From Candidatus Pelearchaeum sp. (GTDB taxonomy: Archaea > Thermoproteota > Nitrososphaeria_A > Caldarchaeales > Caldarchaeaceae): 20,366 bases of DNA. Shown here one piece after another: positions 1 to 7,814 of the stretch; the first letter of the stretch is position 1; every line of letters starts with the position of its first letter. Both the position numbers and the translations under genes were made by a program. The DNA lies in NCBI GenBank assembly GCA_015520425.1, contig WAQC01000078.1, forward strand, positions 1 to 20,366. The letters run 5' to 3'. The notes under the pieces were generated by a model that saw nothing but the letters and a program-made list of their open reading frames with translations, was not told where the DNA came from and made no database searches.

Positions 1-1126
1 CCTTAACACCACCCAATCGCGTGACAAGTTTCCCAATATCAAGCAAACGTTTATCATAGTAATCACTGCTACGCAGACGGTCTAACGCATCTTGCATAGA
101 CATAACATTAAGCTCGCTTTCCTCAATCATCAGGCCAAGCCCAAGCTCGGCTACGCGCATAGCATTACCCCTCTGCTCCCCATGACGCGGGATTGGTATG
201 AGGAGCATTTTACGGCCATAGAGAATGCATTTAGAGATTATGGTCAAACCACCCCTAGCAACAACAATATCAGAGGACCTTAGTAGCGGTTCAACATTTT
301 CTATCCAGTCAAATACCATCAACTTCCCATACTCGGCGAAGCCGTTTCCACCTGCACGTCCTCGCGACATAACAAACCTATAAGGCCCTCTAATTCTAGG
401 CACAATATCCAAAAGTAGCCCAACGAGTCTCTCCCGCTCCGATTCGGGCCCGCTAATATGCAAGAATACTAAAGTCTCATCTTCATCCACCCCATACACT
501 TTGCGTACATCCTCACAACCATTGCTAGATGCATCATTAAACTCGGTTAGAGGGCCAACGTATCTAACTTTATTCATTATACTGTTGGGTAAGTTTAGTG
601 TTCTGAGTGATATTGTGTAGGGTGGAGGTAAGTCTGGAATAATTATTACATCTACGTTATTCCATAATTTGGATGGGGCTTGCATCATAGCCTCAACATA
701 GGTAGCTAGTCTCTTAAATTTGGAGACTTCAAGAGGGATATTATACTCGTTCAGCATTAACACTACTGGTTTTTCCGCGATGATTGCCGCTAGGACCGTG
801 GATGCGCGCGTATCGCTATAAACTACGTCGGGGTCGGCCTCTTCAATATATGCCAGCTCCCGTGCAACTTGGGCTGAGAATCTAAGTGGTAGTAAGATAT
901 TTTTTGTGAGAGAGAGCTTAAATGAGACAGCTCCTTCTCCGCTCACTTGGTAAGATACGCTGTAGTTGGGGTTTGGTTCCAGTCCTGCTCGTCTTAGGTA
1001 TTCCAGAGCATCCCCGTATGCGGTTAGTGTAACTTCATGCCCACGTGCCATTAATTCGCGGGCTATGGCTAGGCTGCGCGAAGCATGCCCCATACCTATG
1101 CCGCATACCCCCATGTGTATTAGCAT
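1..1126 (-). CDS. MurG-like (GT28-type) glycosyltransferase, 3' end cut by window
   Basis: An open frame of 375 codons runs from ATG at 1126 off the left edge without a stop. The N-terminus (MLIHMGVCGIGMGHASRSLA) carries the Gly-rich G-x-G-x-GH loop typical of the N-terminal Rossmann domain of GT-B enzymes. The C-terminal part has the acceptor/UDP-sugar side pattern ARGGLTIISK followed by PRHGEQRGNA, comparable to the MurG/GT28 'H-Q-x-x-N-A' motif. It most resembles the archaeal MJ1255-type glycosyltransferase family. By family it should transfer a sugar from a nucleotide donor to a lipid or surface-glycan acceptor; the substrate is unknown. Its ATG overlaps the stop of the AMMECR1 gene (ATGCTAA), so it is probably translationally coupled and the last visible gene of the Rqc2 operon. 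No signal peptide or membrane span is visible. Confidence 0.8.
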   Translation of the reverse strand, partial: MLIHMGVCGIGMGHASRSLAIARELMARGHEVTLTAYGDALEYLRRAGLEPNPNYSVSYQVSGEGAVSFKLSLTKNILLPLRFSAQVARELAYIEEADPDVVYSDTRASTVLAAIIAEKPVVLMLNEYNIPLEVSKFKRLATYVEAMMQAPSKLWNNVDVIIIPDLPPPYTISLRTLNLPNSIMNKVRYVGPLTEFNDASSNGCEDVRKVYGVDEDETLVFLHISGPESERERLVGLLLDIVPRIRGPYRFVMSRGRAGGNGFAEYGKLMVFDWIENVEPLLRSSDIVVARGGLTIISKCILYGRKMLLIPIPRHGEQRGNAMRVAELGLGLMIEESELNVMSMQDALDRLRSSDYYDKRLLDIGKLVTRLGGVK

Positions 1127-1737
1127 CTGGCAGCACCTAGGGGCACTTCTACAACATCACCATTAGGTGCCTTCTCTGCGAATATCTGCGCGGTGAAGCG
1201 CTTTATTATGGCGCGCCCTTCAAGCCAATACGTGGGTCTAAGCCCAGCCTTAATGCAGAGATGCGTCAAAAACTCCTCAGCGTCCCAGCCTTCCTCAACA
1301 GCTACCTGTGGGAGTAGAAGTCCGCTTCCCTCATTAGACTCTATTATCAACCCATCACGGCCTATGACAATCTCTCTAACTAGCTCCGCGGGTTTTGAGA
1401 CGGTTATCTCTTCGGGTGGTGTTAATACGCTGACCTCAACTACCACGTTATCCAGCTCGCCCCGCGTTAAGGGTGGAAAGCGTGGGTCGTTTACTGCTGC
1501 TGATACTGCGGCTTTAATGACAGCCTCCATTAAGGGCATGATGGGATACGGGAATCCTATGCATCCCCGTAGCATCATGTTTGGGTAAGTGTTAAGAGTT
1601 ACGAATACGCCGCGTTTCTCGGAGAGAATATCATCAGTATTTTGCGCGTCCATAATTTCTCCTCTTTCCAGAAATATCTGTATAGCCTTACGCGCCGTCT
1701 TAACAAGTAGAGTGCCGACTCTAATGTCTAGACTCAT
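1120..1737 (-). CDS. AMMECR1 domain protein
   Basis: 205 residues, the usual length for archaeal AMMECR1 proteins. The family signature L-R-G-C-I-G lies at about residues 56-61 (MMLRGCIGFPYP), followed by the typical 'AAVNDPRFPPLTRGEL' stretch and a C-terminal 'GWDAEEFLTHLCIKAGL' segment. The biochemical role of the family is not established; human AMMECR1 is linked to a developmental syndrome, and archaeal structures suggest a nucleotide- or redox-associated fold around the conserved Cys. The ATG at 1737 lies 17 nt inside the upstream Mut7-C gene, with GAGG just upstream, and the stop overlaps the next gene's ATG. It is therefore embedded in a tightly coupled operon, which argues for shared expression with Rqc2 and the Mut7-C nuclease. 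Family call sure, function unknown. Confidence 0.9.
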   Translation of the reverse strand: MSLDIRVGTLLVKTARKAIQIFLERGEIMDAQNTDDILSEKRGVFVTLNTYPNMMLRGCIGFPYPIMPLMEAVIKAAVSAAVNDPRFPPLTRGELDNVVVEVSVLTPPEEITVSKPAELVREIVIGRDGLIIESNEGSGLLLPQVAVEEGWDAEEFLTHLCIKAGLRPTYWLEGRAIIKRFTAQIFAEKAPNGDVVEVPLGAARC

Positions 1738-2167
1738 GCCCTCTTAACCTCTTGGAAACCTCTTCAAGAACCTTGCCTATATTCCTCCAGTGTCTCCCTA
1801 TCCAATATTCCTTACCACAGCCACCGCATAGCCAGCGGTTGGGCGTCTTTTTAAGAAGGCTAAGCGGCGTATTACAGTCAGGGCATCGCGTATTTAGTGG
1901 ATTAAACGTAACATCTATGCCTATCCTCTCAGCCAGCTGAACAAGAGCCGATACGGTGTCAGGCGACTCAATAATTACACCTTTTAACCCTGCTTGAACA
2001 GCTTTTATATAGAGCTGAGAGTCGCGGGTTATTATAATACGATGCTCACGTAGAGCTTCCCGTATAAGCGCCTCATCATCGCCGTGCTTCCAGTATTCCG
2101 TATCATATCCCAGAAGTCTTAGCCATGTGAGGAGGTTTCCCAGCATTGAGTCTAGCAGAAGCTTCAA
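1721..2167 (-). CDS. Mut7-C (PIN-like) RNase domain protein with zinc ribbon
   Basis: 148 residues. The N-terminal part has the Mut7-C/DUF82 PIN-like pattern: 'LLLDSMLGNL' with acidic D6, 'HGDDEAL' with D30/D31, and 'IITRDSQLY' with T-R-D at about 47-49; these acids are the expected metal-binding residues of the nuclease fold. The C-terminal part is a zinc ribbon with C95-x2-C98 and C114-x2-C117 ending in 'KEYWIGRHW', the classic layout of stand-alone archaeal Mut7-C proteins. By family it is predicted to cleave RNA; the target is unknown. The start is TTG at 2167, 9 nt after the CBS gene stop with an AAGAGG ribosome-binding site in the gap. Its 3' end overlaps the AMMECR1 start. Co-transcription with Rqc2 suggests a link to ribosome rescue or RNA quality control (inference). 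Confidence 0.88.
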   Translation of the reverse strand: MKLLLDSMLGNLLTWLRLLGYDTEYWKHGDDEALIREALREHRIIITRDSQLYIKAVQAGLKGVIIESPDTVSALVQLAERIGIDVTFNPLNTRCPDCNTPLSLLKKTPNRWLCGGCGKEYWIGRHWRNIGKVLEEVSKRLRGHESRH

Positions 2168-2176
2168 GCCTCTTGC

Positions 2177-2794
2177 CTATGGTTTTCGGCCTTCCGACTT
2201 CTCCAGCTCTAGTCTGCACTCCTCGCAGAGTAGCTGGTCGTCAATCCTCACCAGCATGTCCGACCACTCTCCGCAAGCATCACAATAACCTTCAACGAGG
2301 CCCTCACTTGAACGCGGTAAGTGAGCGCCCTCAATCCTAAGCTTCTCACGGACAATATCCAGTATCTCTGGGGTAACTTGTAGTATGTCTTTCAGGCTTA
2401 TGATGCCCATTACCTTCTCCTTATACACTACAACTAGGCGGCTGACTTTCAGCCTGTTCATCTTTCTTAAAGCTTCATCAACGAGGAGGTCGGGGTCGGC
2501 TGTGTGGAGAGGCGTGCTCATTATATTGTGAGCCTTGACCTCGCTTGGTTTAAGGTCGCGGGCTACAACCTTGTCTATTATATCCCGCTTAGTTATAACA
2601 CCTATAGGCTCCCCATCACGCGTTACCACAACACTCCCAATATGATATTTCTCCATCTTCTTGGCGATGGACTCTAAACTCTCATCGTAGCTAGCCTCTA
2701 TCACAGGGCTGGACATAACGTCCTTAACCCGAACCTCCTCAGCGAGTATCGTAGACTTAACCATCGCCGAACCACACTTTAAGATAACCCTCAC
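2177..2794 (-). CDS. CBS-domain pair with C-terminal zinc ribbon
   Basis: 205 residues from GTG at 2794. Two CBS domains occupy roughly residues 24-80 ('VKDVMSSPVIEASYDESL', ending 'GVITKRDI') and 87-143 ('HNIMSTPLHTADPDLLVDEAL', ending 'GIISLKDIL'); together they form a Bateman module that usually binds adenine nucleotides. A zinc ribbon follows with C171-x2-C174 and C190-x2-C193. CBS-zinc ribbon proteins are common in archaea and are thought to be regulators or adaptors; the ligand and partner are not known. The start is uncertain: GTG at 2794 lies 3 nt after the Rqc2 stop, while an in-frame ATG at 2764 (residue 11) would still give the whole first CBS domain. Second gene of the Rqc2 operon. 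Confidence 0.85.
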   Translation of the reverse strand: MRVILKCGSAMVKSTILAEEVRVKDVMSSPVIEASYDESLESIAKKMEKYHIGSVVVTRDGEPIGVITKRDIIDKVVARDLKPSEVKAHNIMSTPLHTADPDLLVDEALRKMNRLKVSRLVVVYKEKVMGIISLKDILQVTPEILDIVREKLRIEGAHLPRSSEGLVEGYCDACGEWSDMLVRIDDQLLCEECRLELEKSEGRKP

Positions 2795-2797
2795 TAA

Positions 2798-4732
2798 TTA
2801 AAGTTGTTTTCCATGCTGGGTGAGTATGCATTTTCCGTAAGGTATTAATGAAGCGAACTCATTTCTAAGCTGTATTATAGTGTCTCTGGACAATTCAAGC
2901 CCTAGTTGCTGATTCAATAGGCTTACTATCCTTGATGCGGCCTCTTCAGCCCTCGTGTTGCCAGGCCTAACTTCTATATATGTGAGGCTCTGTCTTTCTG
3001 CGGTCTTCTTTGGTATTACTATGGGTTTTATCATGTTATCTTCCCGTTTTAGAGATGCTGCGAGAGCTAGTTCTGCAGTGAGATAGTGCCGCTCCCCATA
3101 TACCATGAACGAGCCGCGTGGTAGATACTGGCCAGGCGGAGGGCTGAACGATATCTGGGAATGCTTCACATAATATACTGAGGTGGAGCTAAATCCCTCA
3201 CGCCACGCGCGGCTGTAGCAGGCTGTAAATTGGGCTGTCTCCTCCAAACTTGCGTCTCCAGCATGTATGCCCCGTTTTAGAATGACTGCAGGAGACCCCT
3301 TAATCTCCGTGTGAAAAACCAAATCTCCTTCTTCAAGCCTTTTCTTGAGTATATACAAGTTGCTAGATACGTCTTTTCCAGCTATCACATGATAACCCTC
3401 AGATGTCACGAATTCGCGGAATCTTCTACGACCCGTAGATATTACGGCCTGAGTCTTGAGCGTTGCCTCAGCAGAAGCCGAGACCCTAAGATTCGCAATC
3501 TTCTTCTTGATAACATCAAGTTCCTTTACTAGTTTTTCTTTCTCCTCCAACAGCCTAGCAACTGCATTCTTGACTGATTTTAGCTCGTCATAAAGCTTTG
3601 AGAGTTGCTTTCCTACTGACGTGTCTAACCTTAGTTCAATCTGCGAGCCATAAACATCAAGCACCATCTTATTCCTTCCGTATTCAAGCATGTTGATACC
3701 TGACAATATTGTAGTGGTGTTTCCTTTCCTTATCTCTTCCAACTGCTGTAGATTTGCGGAGAGAATTGAAAGCTGATTCTCTAATAATACTCGTTTCTCA
3801 TCAAGCTGTGATATTACATGGCTTTTCTCCCCAATCTCCCGCTCTATCTCAATCATCTTATCCTCCAACGGTTTAATCAATCCAGCAATAGTATTCTTAC
3901 GCTCTTCATGCTCGTAAGCTCGGCGTATAGCTTCATTAAGTGATGATGAAAATATAGGTGGAATGTTTGTGTTTTCAATTTTATGCAACCGAATGGCTGA
4001 GAAGATAATCTCATCATTTACGTTGTATAAAATCGCTGTAGCGTTGGAAAACTCCAAATCAATCTCCTTGAGCGCCTTTGCTATACCTTCTCTATCCTCG
4101 CTTGTTAGTTCGTGGATTTTCTTCTGCTTATTCACGCCAGCTCTATAAAGGACTTCCTCTGCATATTTGCCTCCTAGGCCGAGGTCGCGTGATAATGCAG
4201 CAACCACAGGCGAGTCTTCCCTAAGTTTATTCCAGAAGTCGTCTGGAAGTTTTCTAGGGAGGTATGAGAATCGGGGAGGCGGTGGTGAGTAATTTAACCC
4301 AATCTCAATACGTCTTGTCTTTGAGCTAAAAGTGTTTAAGCAGGCAAGTATTTTTCCGTCTTCGGTTAAGATTATGTTTCCAGGGGGCATAAGCTCGCAG
4401 ATGAGCCTAACTATGTGTTCCTTCTTAGCCATGTCCAGATATACTATCCTCTCCGCGCCTTCTTGTCTGATATCTACTAGCCGCCTATTGTCTAGGTAAT
4501 GCCTGAGCTGTGATGCAAACTTACTGGGAGCGCTGGGCTTTGGATAGCTCCCCTCAACCAGGAATAGGCAGCTCCCAGCAACTATGCGGAGCTCGTAAAC
4601 GTGCTCTTCTCCAACCAGCTTAAGAATGAGGGAGGAGTCCTCAAGTTGGTATACGTTCCGTATGAATGTCCCTAGAAGCTTCCCTCTAAGCTCTTCTACG
4701 AGGATGCTGAGCTCAGCAGCATTTAAGTCCAA
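2798..4732 (-). CDS. Rqc2/NEMF/RqcH-family ribosome quality control factor
   Basis: 644 residues, the full family length. NFACT-N spans about residues 1-160, a helix-hairpin-helix region about 165-225, coiled coils about 270-335 and 376-420, and NFACT-R (DUF814) about 435-550 with 'FVTSEGYHVIAGKD', 'GDLVFHTEIKG', 'ACYSRAWREGF' and 'RGSFMVYGERHYL'. The family binds 60S/50S subunits carrying stalled peptidyl-tRNA and recruits tRNA-Ala (and Thr in yeast) to add C-terminal tails. The two acidic residues important for tailing in yeast Rqc2 (D9, D98) align by eye with E7 and E94 here, while the neighbouring Arg (R95) is kept. The start is TTG at 4732: an in-frame TAG lies just upstream, and AGGAGG is found 13 nt before it. 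First gene of a five-gene minus-strand operon. Confidence 0.93.
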   Translation of the reverse strand: MDLNAAELSILVEELRGKLLGTFIRNVYQLEDSSLILKLVGEEHVYELRIVAGSCLFLVEGSYPKPSAPSKFASQLRHYLDNRRLVDIRQEGAERIVYLDMAKKEHIVRLICELMPPGNIILTEDGKILACLNTFSSKTRRIEIGLNYSPPPPRFSYLPRKLPDDFWNKLREDSPVVAALSRDLGLGGKYAEEVLYRAGVNKQKKIHELTSEDREGIAKALKEIDLEFSNATAILYNVNDEIIFSAIRLHKIENTNIPPIFSSSLNEAIRRAYEHEERKNTIAGLIKPLEDKMIEIEREIGEKSHVISQLDEKRVLLENQLSILSANLQQLEEIRKGNTTTILSGINMLEYGRNKMVLDVYGSQIELRLDTSVGKQLSKLYDELKSVKNAVARLLEEKEKLVKELDVIKKKIANLRVSASAEATLKTQAVISTGRRRFREFVTSEGYHVIAGKDVSSNLYILKKRLEEGDLVFHTEIKGSPAVILKRGIHAGDASLEETAQFTACYSRAWREGFSSTSVYYVKHSQISFSPPPGQYLPRGSFMVYGERHYLTAELALAASLKREDNMIKPIVIPKKTAERQSLTYIEVRPGNTRAEEAASRIVSLLNQQLGLELSRDTIIQLRNEFASLIPYGKCILTQHGKQL

Positions 4733-4781
4733 CCTCTACATCCCGCCTCCTAGGTGTTGCTTGTTGAAGCCTGAGGATATT

Positions 4782-5045
4782 ATGTACTGGGTGAAGTTTA
4801 TAGCTGCTCTGGCCATGGGGTTCGCGGCGGCTAACATATCGCTCTCTCTCCAGTCCGTTCAGGGAGCGGTCATAGCTATAATGGCAGCAGCTTTAATATA
4901 CGTTATCCTAAGCGCCGCGCTGCCCAAGCTCTTCACGGAGGAAGTGCAGGCTTTATCAAAAAGGAAGATATACCTAAACGGCCTGGGAACCTACATAGGC
5001 ATATTCTTGATATCGTGGATTATCTTCTTCAACATAATAGCGTGA
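4782..5045 (+). CDS. EMC6-like small membrane protein
   Basis: 87 residues with three predicted membrane spans: about residues 4-22 (FIAALAMGFAAANISL), 27-50 (AVIAIMAAALIYVILSAAL) and 68-87 (YIGIFLISWIIFFNIIA), with a short charged loop 'EEVQALSKRKI' between the second and third. The last span with 'GLGTYIGIFLISWIIFF' resembles the C-terminal span of eukaryotic EMC6 (G-L-x-T-Y), and archaeal EMC6-like proteins have this size and topology. EMC6 is a core subunit of the ER membrane protein complex; archaeal relatives are inferred to help insert membrane proteins with Oxa1-like insertases. The ATG at 4782 is chosen because GAGG sits 5 nt before it; TTG at 4761 or 4764 is an alternative. The gene is head to head with Rqc2 (49 bp apart) and ends 3 bp from the convergent neighbour. 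Confidence 0.62.
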   Translation: MYWVKFIAALAMGFAAANISLSLQSVQGAVIAIMAAALIYVILSAALPKLFTEEVQALSKRKIYLNGLGTYIGIFLISWIIFFNIIA

Positions 5046-5048
5046 GCG

Positions 5049-5453
5049 CTAAGCGTTTTCCTCCTCTTCCTGCTCTTCTATTACTTTTTCTTTCTCCTCA
5101 GGAGGCTTTATCTTATGAGGATGCGGTAGCTTATCCAGCAACGCTAGGACGTCAGCCCATGCCTTGAAGTAAGGGTCATTACCAACGATAGGTCGGGAGG
5201 CCATCTTCTCAAGATACTTCTGTATCTCGCGACGTGACTCCCGCATATCCCGCCGCGTAAATATGCGGAAAATAAGCGAGTCATAGTCGTCATTAACATA
5301 TGAGTAGAAGATGCCCTGTAAAGCATGTAGATACTGGGCGTCTTCGGGCTCCTTATACTTCCTGGCCAGCTTCTCCAGTATCTTCTCCGACTCCGTTATA
5401 TGGCCTGAGAACAATGCTTGTAGAAACTTCTGCGTATCTTTAGGCTGTATCAT
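5049..5453 (-). CDS. Uncharacterised helical protein with acidic tail, downstream of radA
   Basis: 134 residues that I do not assign to a named family. The body (about 1-105) reads as amphipathic helices ('DTQKFLQALFSGHITESEKI', 'DAQYLHALQGIFYSYVNDDY', 'FKAWADVLALLDKL') and may be a small TPR-like helical bundle. The last 20 residues are almost all Glu/Lys/Ile ('EEKEKVIEEQEEEENA'), a flexible acidic tail. No cysteine cluster, nucleotide-binding loop or membrane span is seen. The ATG at 5453 follows the radA stop by 7 nt with GGTGAGAG 4 nt upstream of the ATG, so it is almost certainly co-transcribed with radA. A role beside RadA in recombination is guilt by association only. Confidence 0.75.
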   Translation of the reverse strand: MIQPKDTQKFLQALFSGHITESEKILEKLARKYKEPEDAQYLHALQGIFYSYVNDDYDSLIFRIFTRRDMRESRREIQKYLEKMASRPIVGNDPYFKAWADVLALLDKLPHPHKIKPPEEKEKVIEEQEEEENA

Positions 5454-5460
5454 CGTTCTC

Positions 5461-6483
5461 TCACCTACTCTTAACCTCTCCCTCTTCTACATCCTCCACG
5501 CCATTCTCAGTTATCTTGAATACTGCCTCTCCCTCTGGTAGGTGAGGGCTTGACACAAGCCTGGCAATTCTCACATTTTTTCCTGCTGATTTGCGTATTA
5601 AGATACGGGTATGGCTTGTGTGGCCTACTATATGCCCGCCTACTGGGGAGACCGCACTATGGGCGAAGAACTCATCAGGCCTAGCCATGACTTGGTTCGT
5701 CACCACCGCCGCTGCATTAAACGCACGTGCAAGCCGAATGAGCTTATGTAAATGCTTGTTGAGCTTCTGCTGCCTCTCAGCCAAGACCTGCCTACCGAGG
5801 TATTCGCTCCTGAAATGAGCGGTTAGAGAATCAATTATTATCAAGCGTATGTTATTCTCCTTTATCACCTTATCCGCCTTCTCCAATAAGAGTATCTGGT
5901 GGTCGCTGGTATATGCTTCTGCGTATATTATGCGCTCACTAACCTCGTCAGGGTCTAGTCCTAGATGTTTCGCCATAGAGGTTATGCGCTCTATCCTGAA
6001 TGTATTCTCGGTATCTATGTAGAGGGCGTTTGCGCCCAGACCTCCCCGTTCAGGTGGGAGCTGCACATTAACCGCCAACTGGTGGCATAGCTGGCTTTTT
6101 CCAGAGCCAAACTCGCCGAAAAACTCTGTTATCGCCTGGGTCTCCACACCGCCGCTTATGAGGTTGTCAATAGCCCTGCTTCCAGTAGTTATCTTACCTA
6201 TCGTGGTCTTGTACTGGGCGAGCTGTTTTGCGGTTACCCACCTAATCTCACTCGCTTCGCGTGCTGCTGCGATTATCTCTGCTGCGCGTTTATCACTTAT
6301 CCCAGCAGCCACAAGCTCAGATACAGCAGCCGTGGCCAGAGCCTCAACAGTATGAAAACCTATCTCACGAAGCTTCTCAGCCGTAGCAGCCCCCACACTC
6401 GGCAAGTCCTCTATATCTTCATAGACCCTCTGCTGAGGCTTTTCCTTGACTTTCTCCTTCGCAGACATTCTAACAGACTCCAT
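5461..6483 (-). CDS. radA: DNA repair and recombination protein RadA
   Basis: 340 residues, normal for archaeal RadA, the Rad51/Dmc1 orthologue that forms filaments on single-stranded DNA and carries out ATP-dependent strand exchange. An N-terminal helix-hairpin-helix domain covers about residues 23-78 ('EDLPSVGAATAEKLREIGF'). The linker carries the polymerisation motif position W82-V-T-A85, where the usual form is F-x-x-A. The core has Walker A G123-EFGSG-K129-S, Walker B L-I-I-I-D218-S and the C-terminal 'NQVMARPD...HTSHTRI' region. No intein interrupts it. The ATG at 6483 lies about 25 nt from the centre of a TATATAAA box, consistent with a leaderless transcript; M6 is an alternative start. 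Divergent from apgM. Confidence 0.97.
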   Translation of the reverse strand: MESVRMSAKEKVKEKPQQRVYEDIEDLPSVGAATAEKLREIGFHTVEALATAAVSELVAAGISDKRAAEIIAAAREASEIRWVTAKQLAQYKTTIGKITTGSRAIDNLISGGVETQAITEFFGEFGSGKSQLCHQLAVNVQLPPERGGLGANALYIDTENTFRIERITSMAKHLGLDPDEVSERIIYAEAYTSDHQILLLEKADKVIKENNIRLIIIDSLTAHFRSEYLGRQVLAERQQKLNKHLHKLIRLARAFNAAAVVTNQVMARPDEFFAHSAVSPVGGHIVGHTSHTRILIRKSAGKNVRIARLVSSPHLPEGEAVFKITENGVEDVEEGEVKSR

Positions 6484-6502
6484 CTCACTATGTATTGGAT
6501 GG

Positions 6503-6515
6503 CATATATAAATTC
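6503..6515 (-). promoter_or_regulatory. TATA-box region of radA (possibly shared with apgM)
   Basis: The sequence GCATATATAAATT on the plus strand reads AATTTATATATGC towards radA. Its centre is about 25 nt from the radA ATG, the normal TATA-to-start distance of an archaeal leaderless gene. The near-palindromic box could also serve apgM 60-70 nt to the right, which would give that gene a leader of roughly 35-40 nt with a GGTGA site. Position-based prediction only. Confidence 0.6.
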
Positions 6516-6572
6516 ATGCGATACCACCCAAACACAGATATTTGGAGTTTAGCGGGTTGGTGATGGCTGGAA

Positions 6573-7814
6573 TTGAAGGCTGTAATGCTCGTTATGGACG
6601 GGGTCGGGGATAGGCGCTGTGCGTCTCTCTCTGGCCAGACCCCGCTTGAAGCTGCGCAGGCTGAGACGTTTAACGAACTAGCCAAACAGGGAGAATGCGG
6701 GATTATGGACGTAATATCCCCAGGCCTACCCAACGGAAGCGATACTGGTCATCTAGCCCTACTGGGATATAACCCGTTTGAGGTCTATACAGGCCGCGGA
6801 CCCTTTGAAGCCTTCGGTGCTGGAATACAGCTAGAGGAAAACGACATAGCGTTCCGTTGCAACTTCGCAACTGTAAATGCTGATGGGATGATAATAGATA
6901 GACGCGCGGGAAGAATATCAACAGAGGAAGCCGCTGCGCTGGGAAAAGCAATAGAAGATATAACGCTCAAAGAATTTCCCGATGTTGAGATAATCTTTAA
7001 ACCAACAGTAGAGCATCGTGGTGTTCTTGTTCTCAGCGGTAAAGGGTTATCGGATAAAGTATCAGACGTTGACCCTCATGCGGTTGGTGTTTATTATCAG
7101 CCTCCCAAGCCGTTGGAGCGAGGCCCTAAGGCCCGCAAGACTGCCCGCATACTTGAGCTTTTTCTTGAGCGTGCGCGCGAGGTGCTTAACAACCATCCCC
7201 TGAATCAGGAAAGGATTGCAAGAGGCCTTAACCCAGCTAACGCTCTCCTAACTCGCGGCGGAGGGCATCCACCAAAGCTCAAGCCCTTCCACGAAAAGTT
7301 TGGACTTAGAGGGGCGATAATAGCTGGGGGCGCGCTCTACAAGGGAGTGTGTAGAGCCGCTGGGTTTGACGTAATAGAGGTTCCAGGAGCAACAGGTACG
7401 GTGAATACCGACCTTAACGCCAAGATGGAGGCCGCAATCAACGCCTTGAAGACGTATGATTTTGTCTTGGTGCATGTAAAAGGCACAGACTCGGCCAGCC
7501 ATGATAAAGACCCAGCAAAGAAGATACGGATGATTAGAAACACGTCGGAAGCCTTTTCCAAAGTCGTGGAGTATGCGGCCACCGAGAATATATACATCGT
7601 TATAGCGTCAGACCACTCAACTCCTGTGGAGATAGGAGAGCATAGGGGAGACCCTGTTCCTGTTACAATAGTTGGTCCTGATGTGAGGAGGGATTATGTG
7701 GAGCGTTTTGACGAAATCTCATGTGCGCGCGGGGGTCTTGGGCGCATACGTGGAATAGACTTGATGCCTATATTGTGTAACTATCTTGGTAAGATGAGTA
7801 TGTTTGGCGAGTGA
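6573..7814 (+). CDS. apgM: Cofactor-independent phosphoglycerate mutase, archaeal type
   Basis: 413 residues, the usual length of archaeal 2,3-bisphosphoglycerate-independent phosphoglycerate mutase, an alkaline-phosphatase superfamily metalloenzyme interconverting 3- and 2-phosphoglycerate in glycolysis and gluconeogenesis. The metal-binding start 'LVMDGVGDR' (D9) is present. The nucleophile is S56 in 'LPNGSDTGHLALLGY'. The C-terminal metal site appears as 'ASDHSTPVEIGEHRGDPVP'. The start is TTG at 6573 with GGTGA 9 nt upstream; ATG at 6585 (residue 5) is possible but would cut into the first strand. The stop TGA is shared with the GTG of the following gene (GTGA), so the two are translationally coupled. 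Confidence 0.95.
   Translation: MKAVMLVMDGVGDRRCASLSGQTPLEAAQAETFNELAKQGECGIMDVISPGLPNGSDTGHLALLGYNPFEVYTGRGPFEAFGAGIQLEENDIAFRCNFATVNADGMIIDRRAGRISTEEAAALGKAIEDITLKEFPDVEIIFKPTVEHRGVLVLSGKGLSDKVSDVDPHAVGVYYQPPKPLERGPKARKTARILELFLERAREVLNNHPLNQERIARGLNPANALLTRGGGHPPKLKPFHEKFGLRGAIIAGGALYKGVCRAAGFDVIEVPGATGTVNTDLNAKMEAAINALKTYDFVLVHVKGTDSASHDKDPAKKIRMIRNTSEAFSKVVEYAATENIYIVIASDHSTPVEIGEHRGDPVPVTIVGPDVRRDYVERFDEISCARGGLGRIRGIDLMPILCNYLGKMSMFGE

Noticed and set aside
1193..1588. 131-codon plus-strand frame opposite the AMMECR1 gene
   Set aside because: Ser/Thr-rich shadow of a conserved minus-strand gene.
4626..4781. Longer plus-strand start (139 residues) for the EMC6-like gene
   Set aside because: The extension lies antisense to the Rqc2 N-terminus, has no membrane or domain character, and a good ribosome-binding site precedes ATG 4782.
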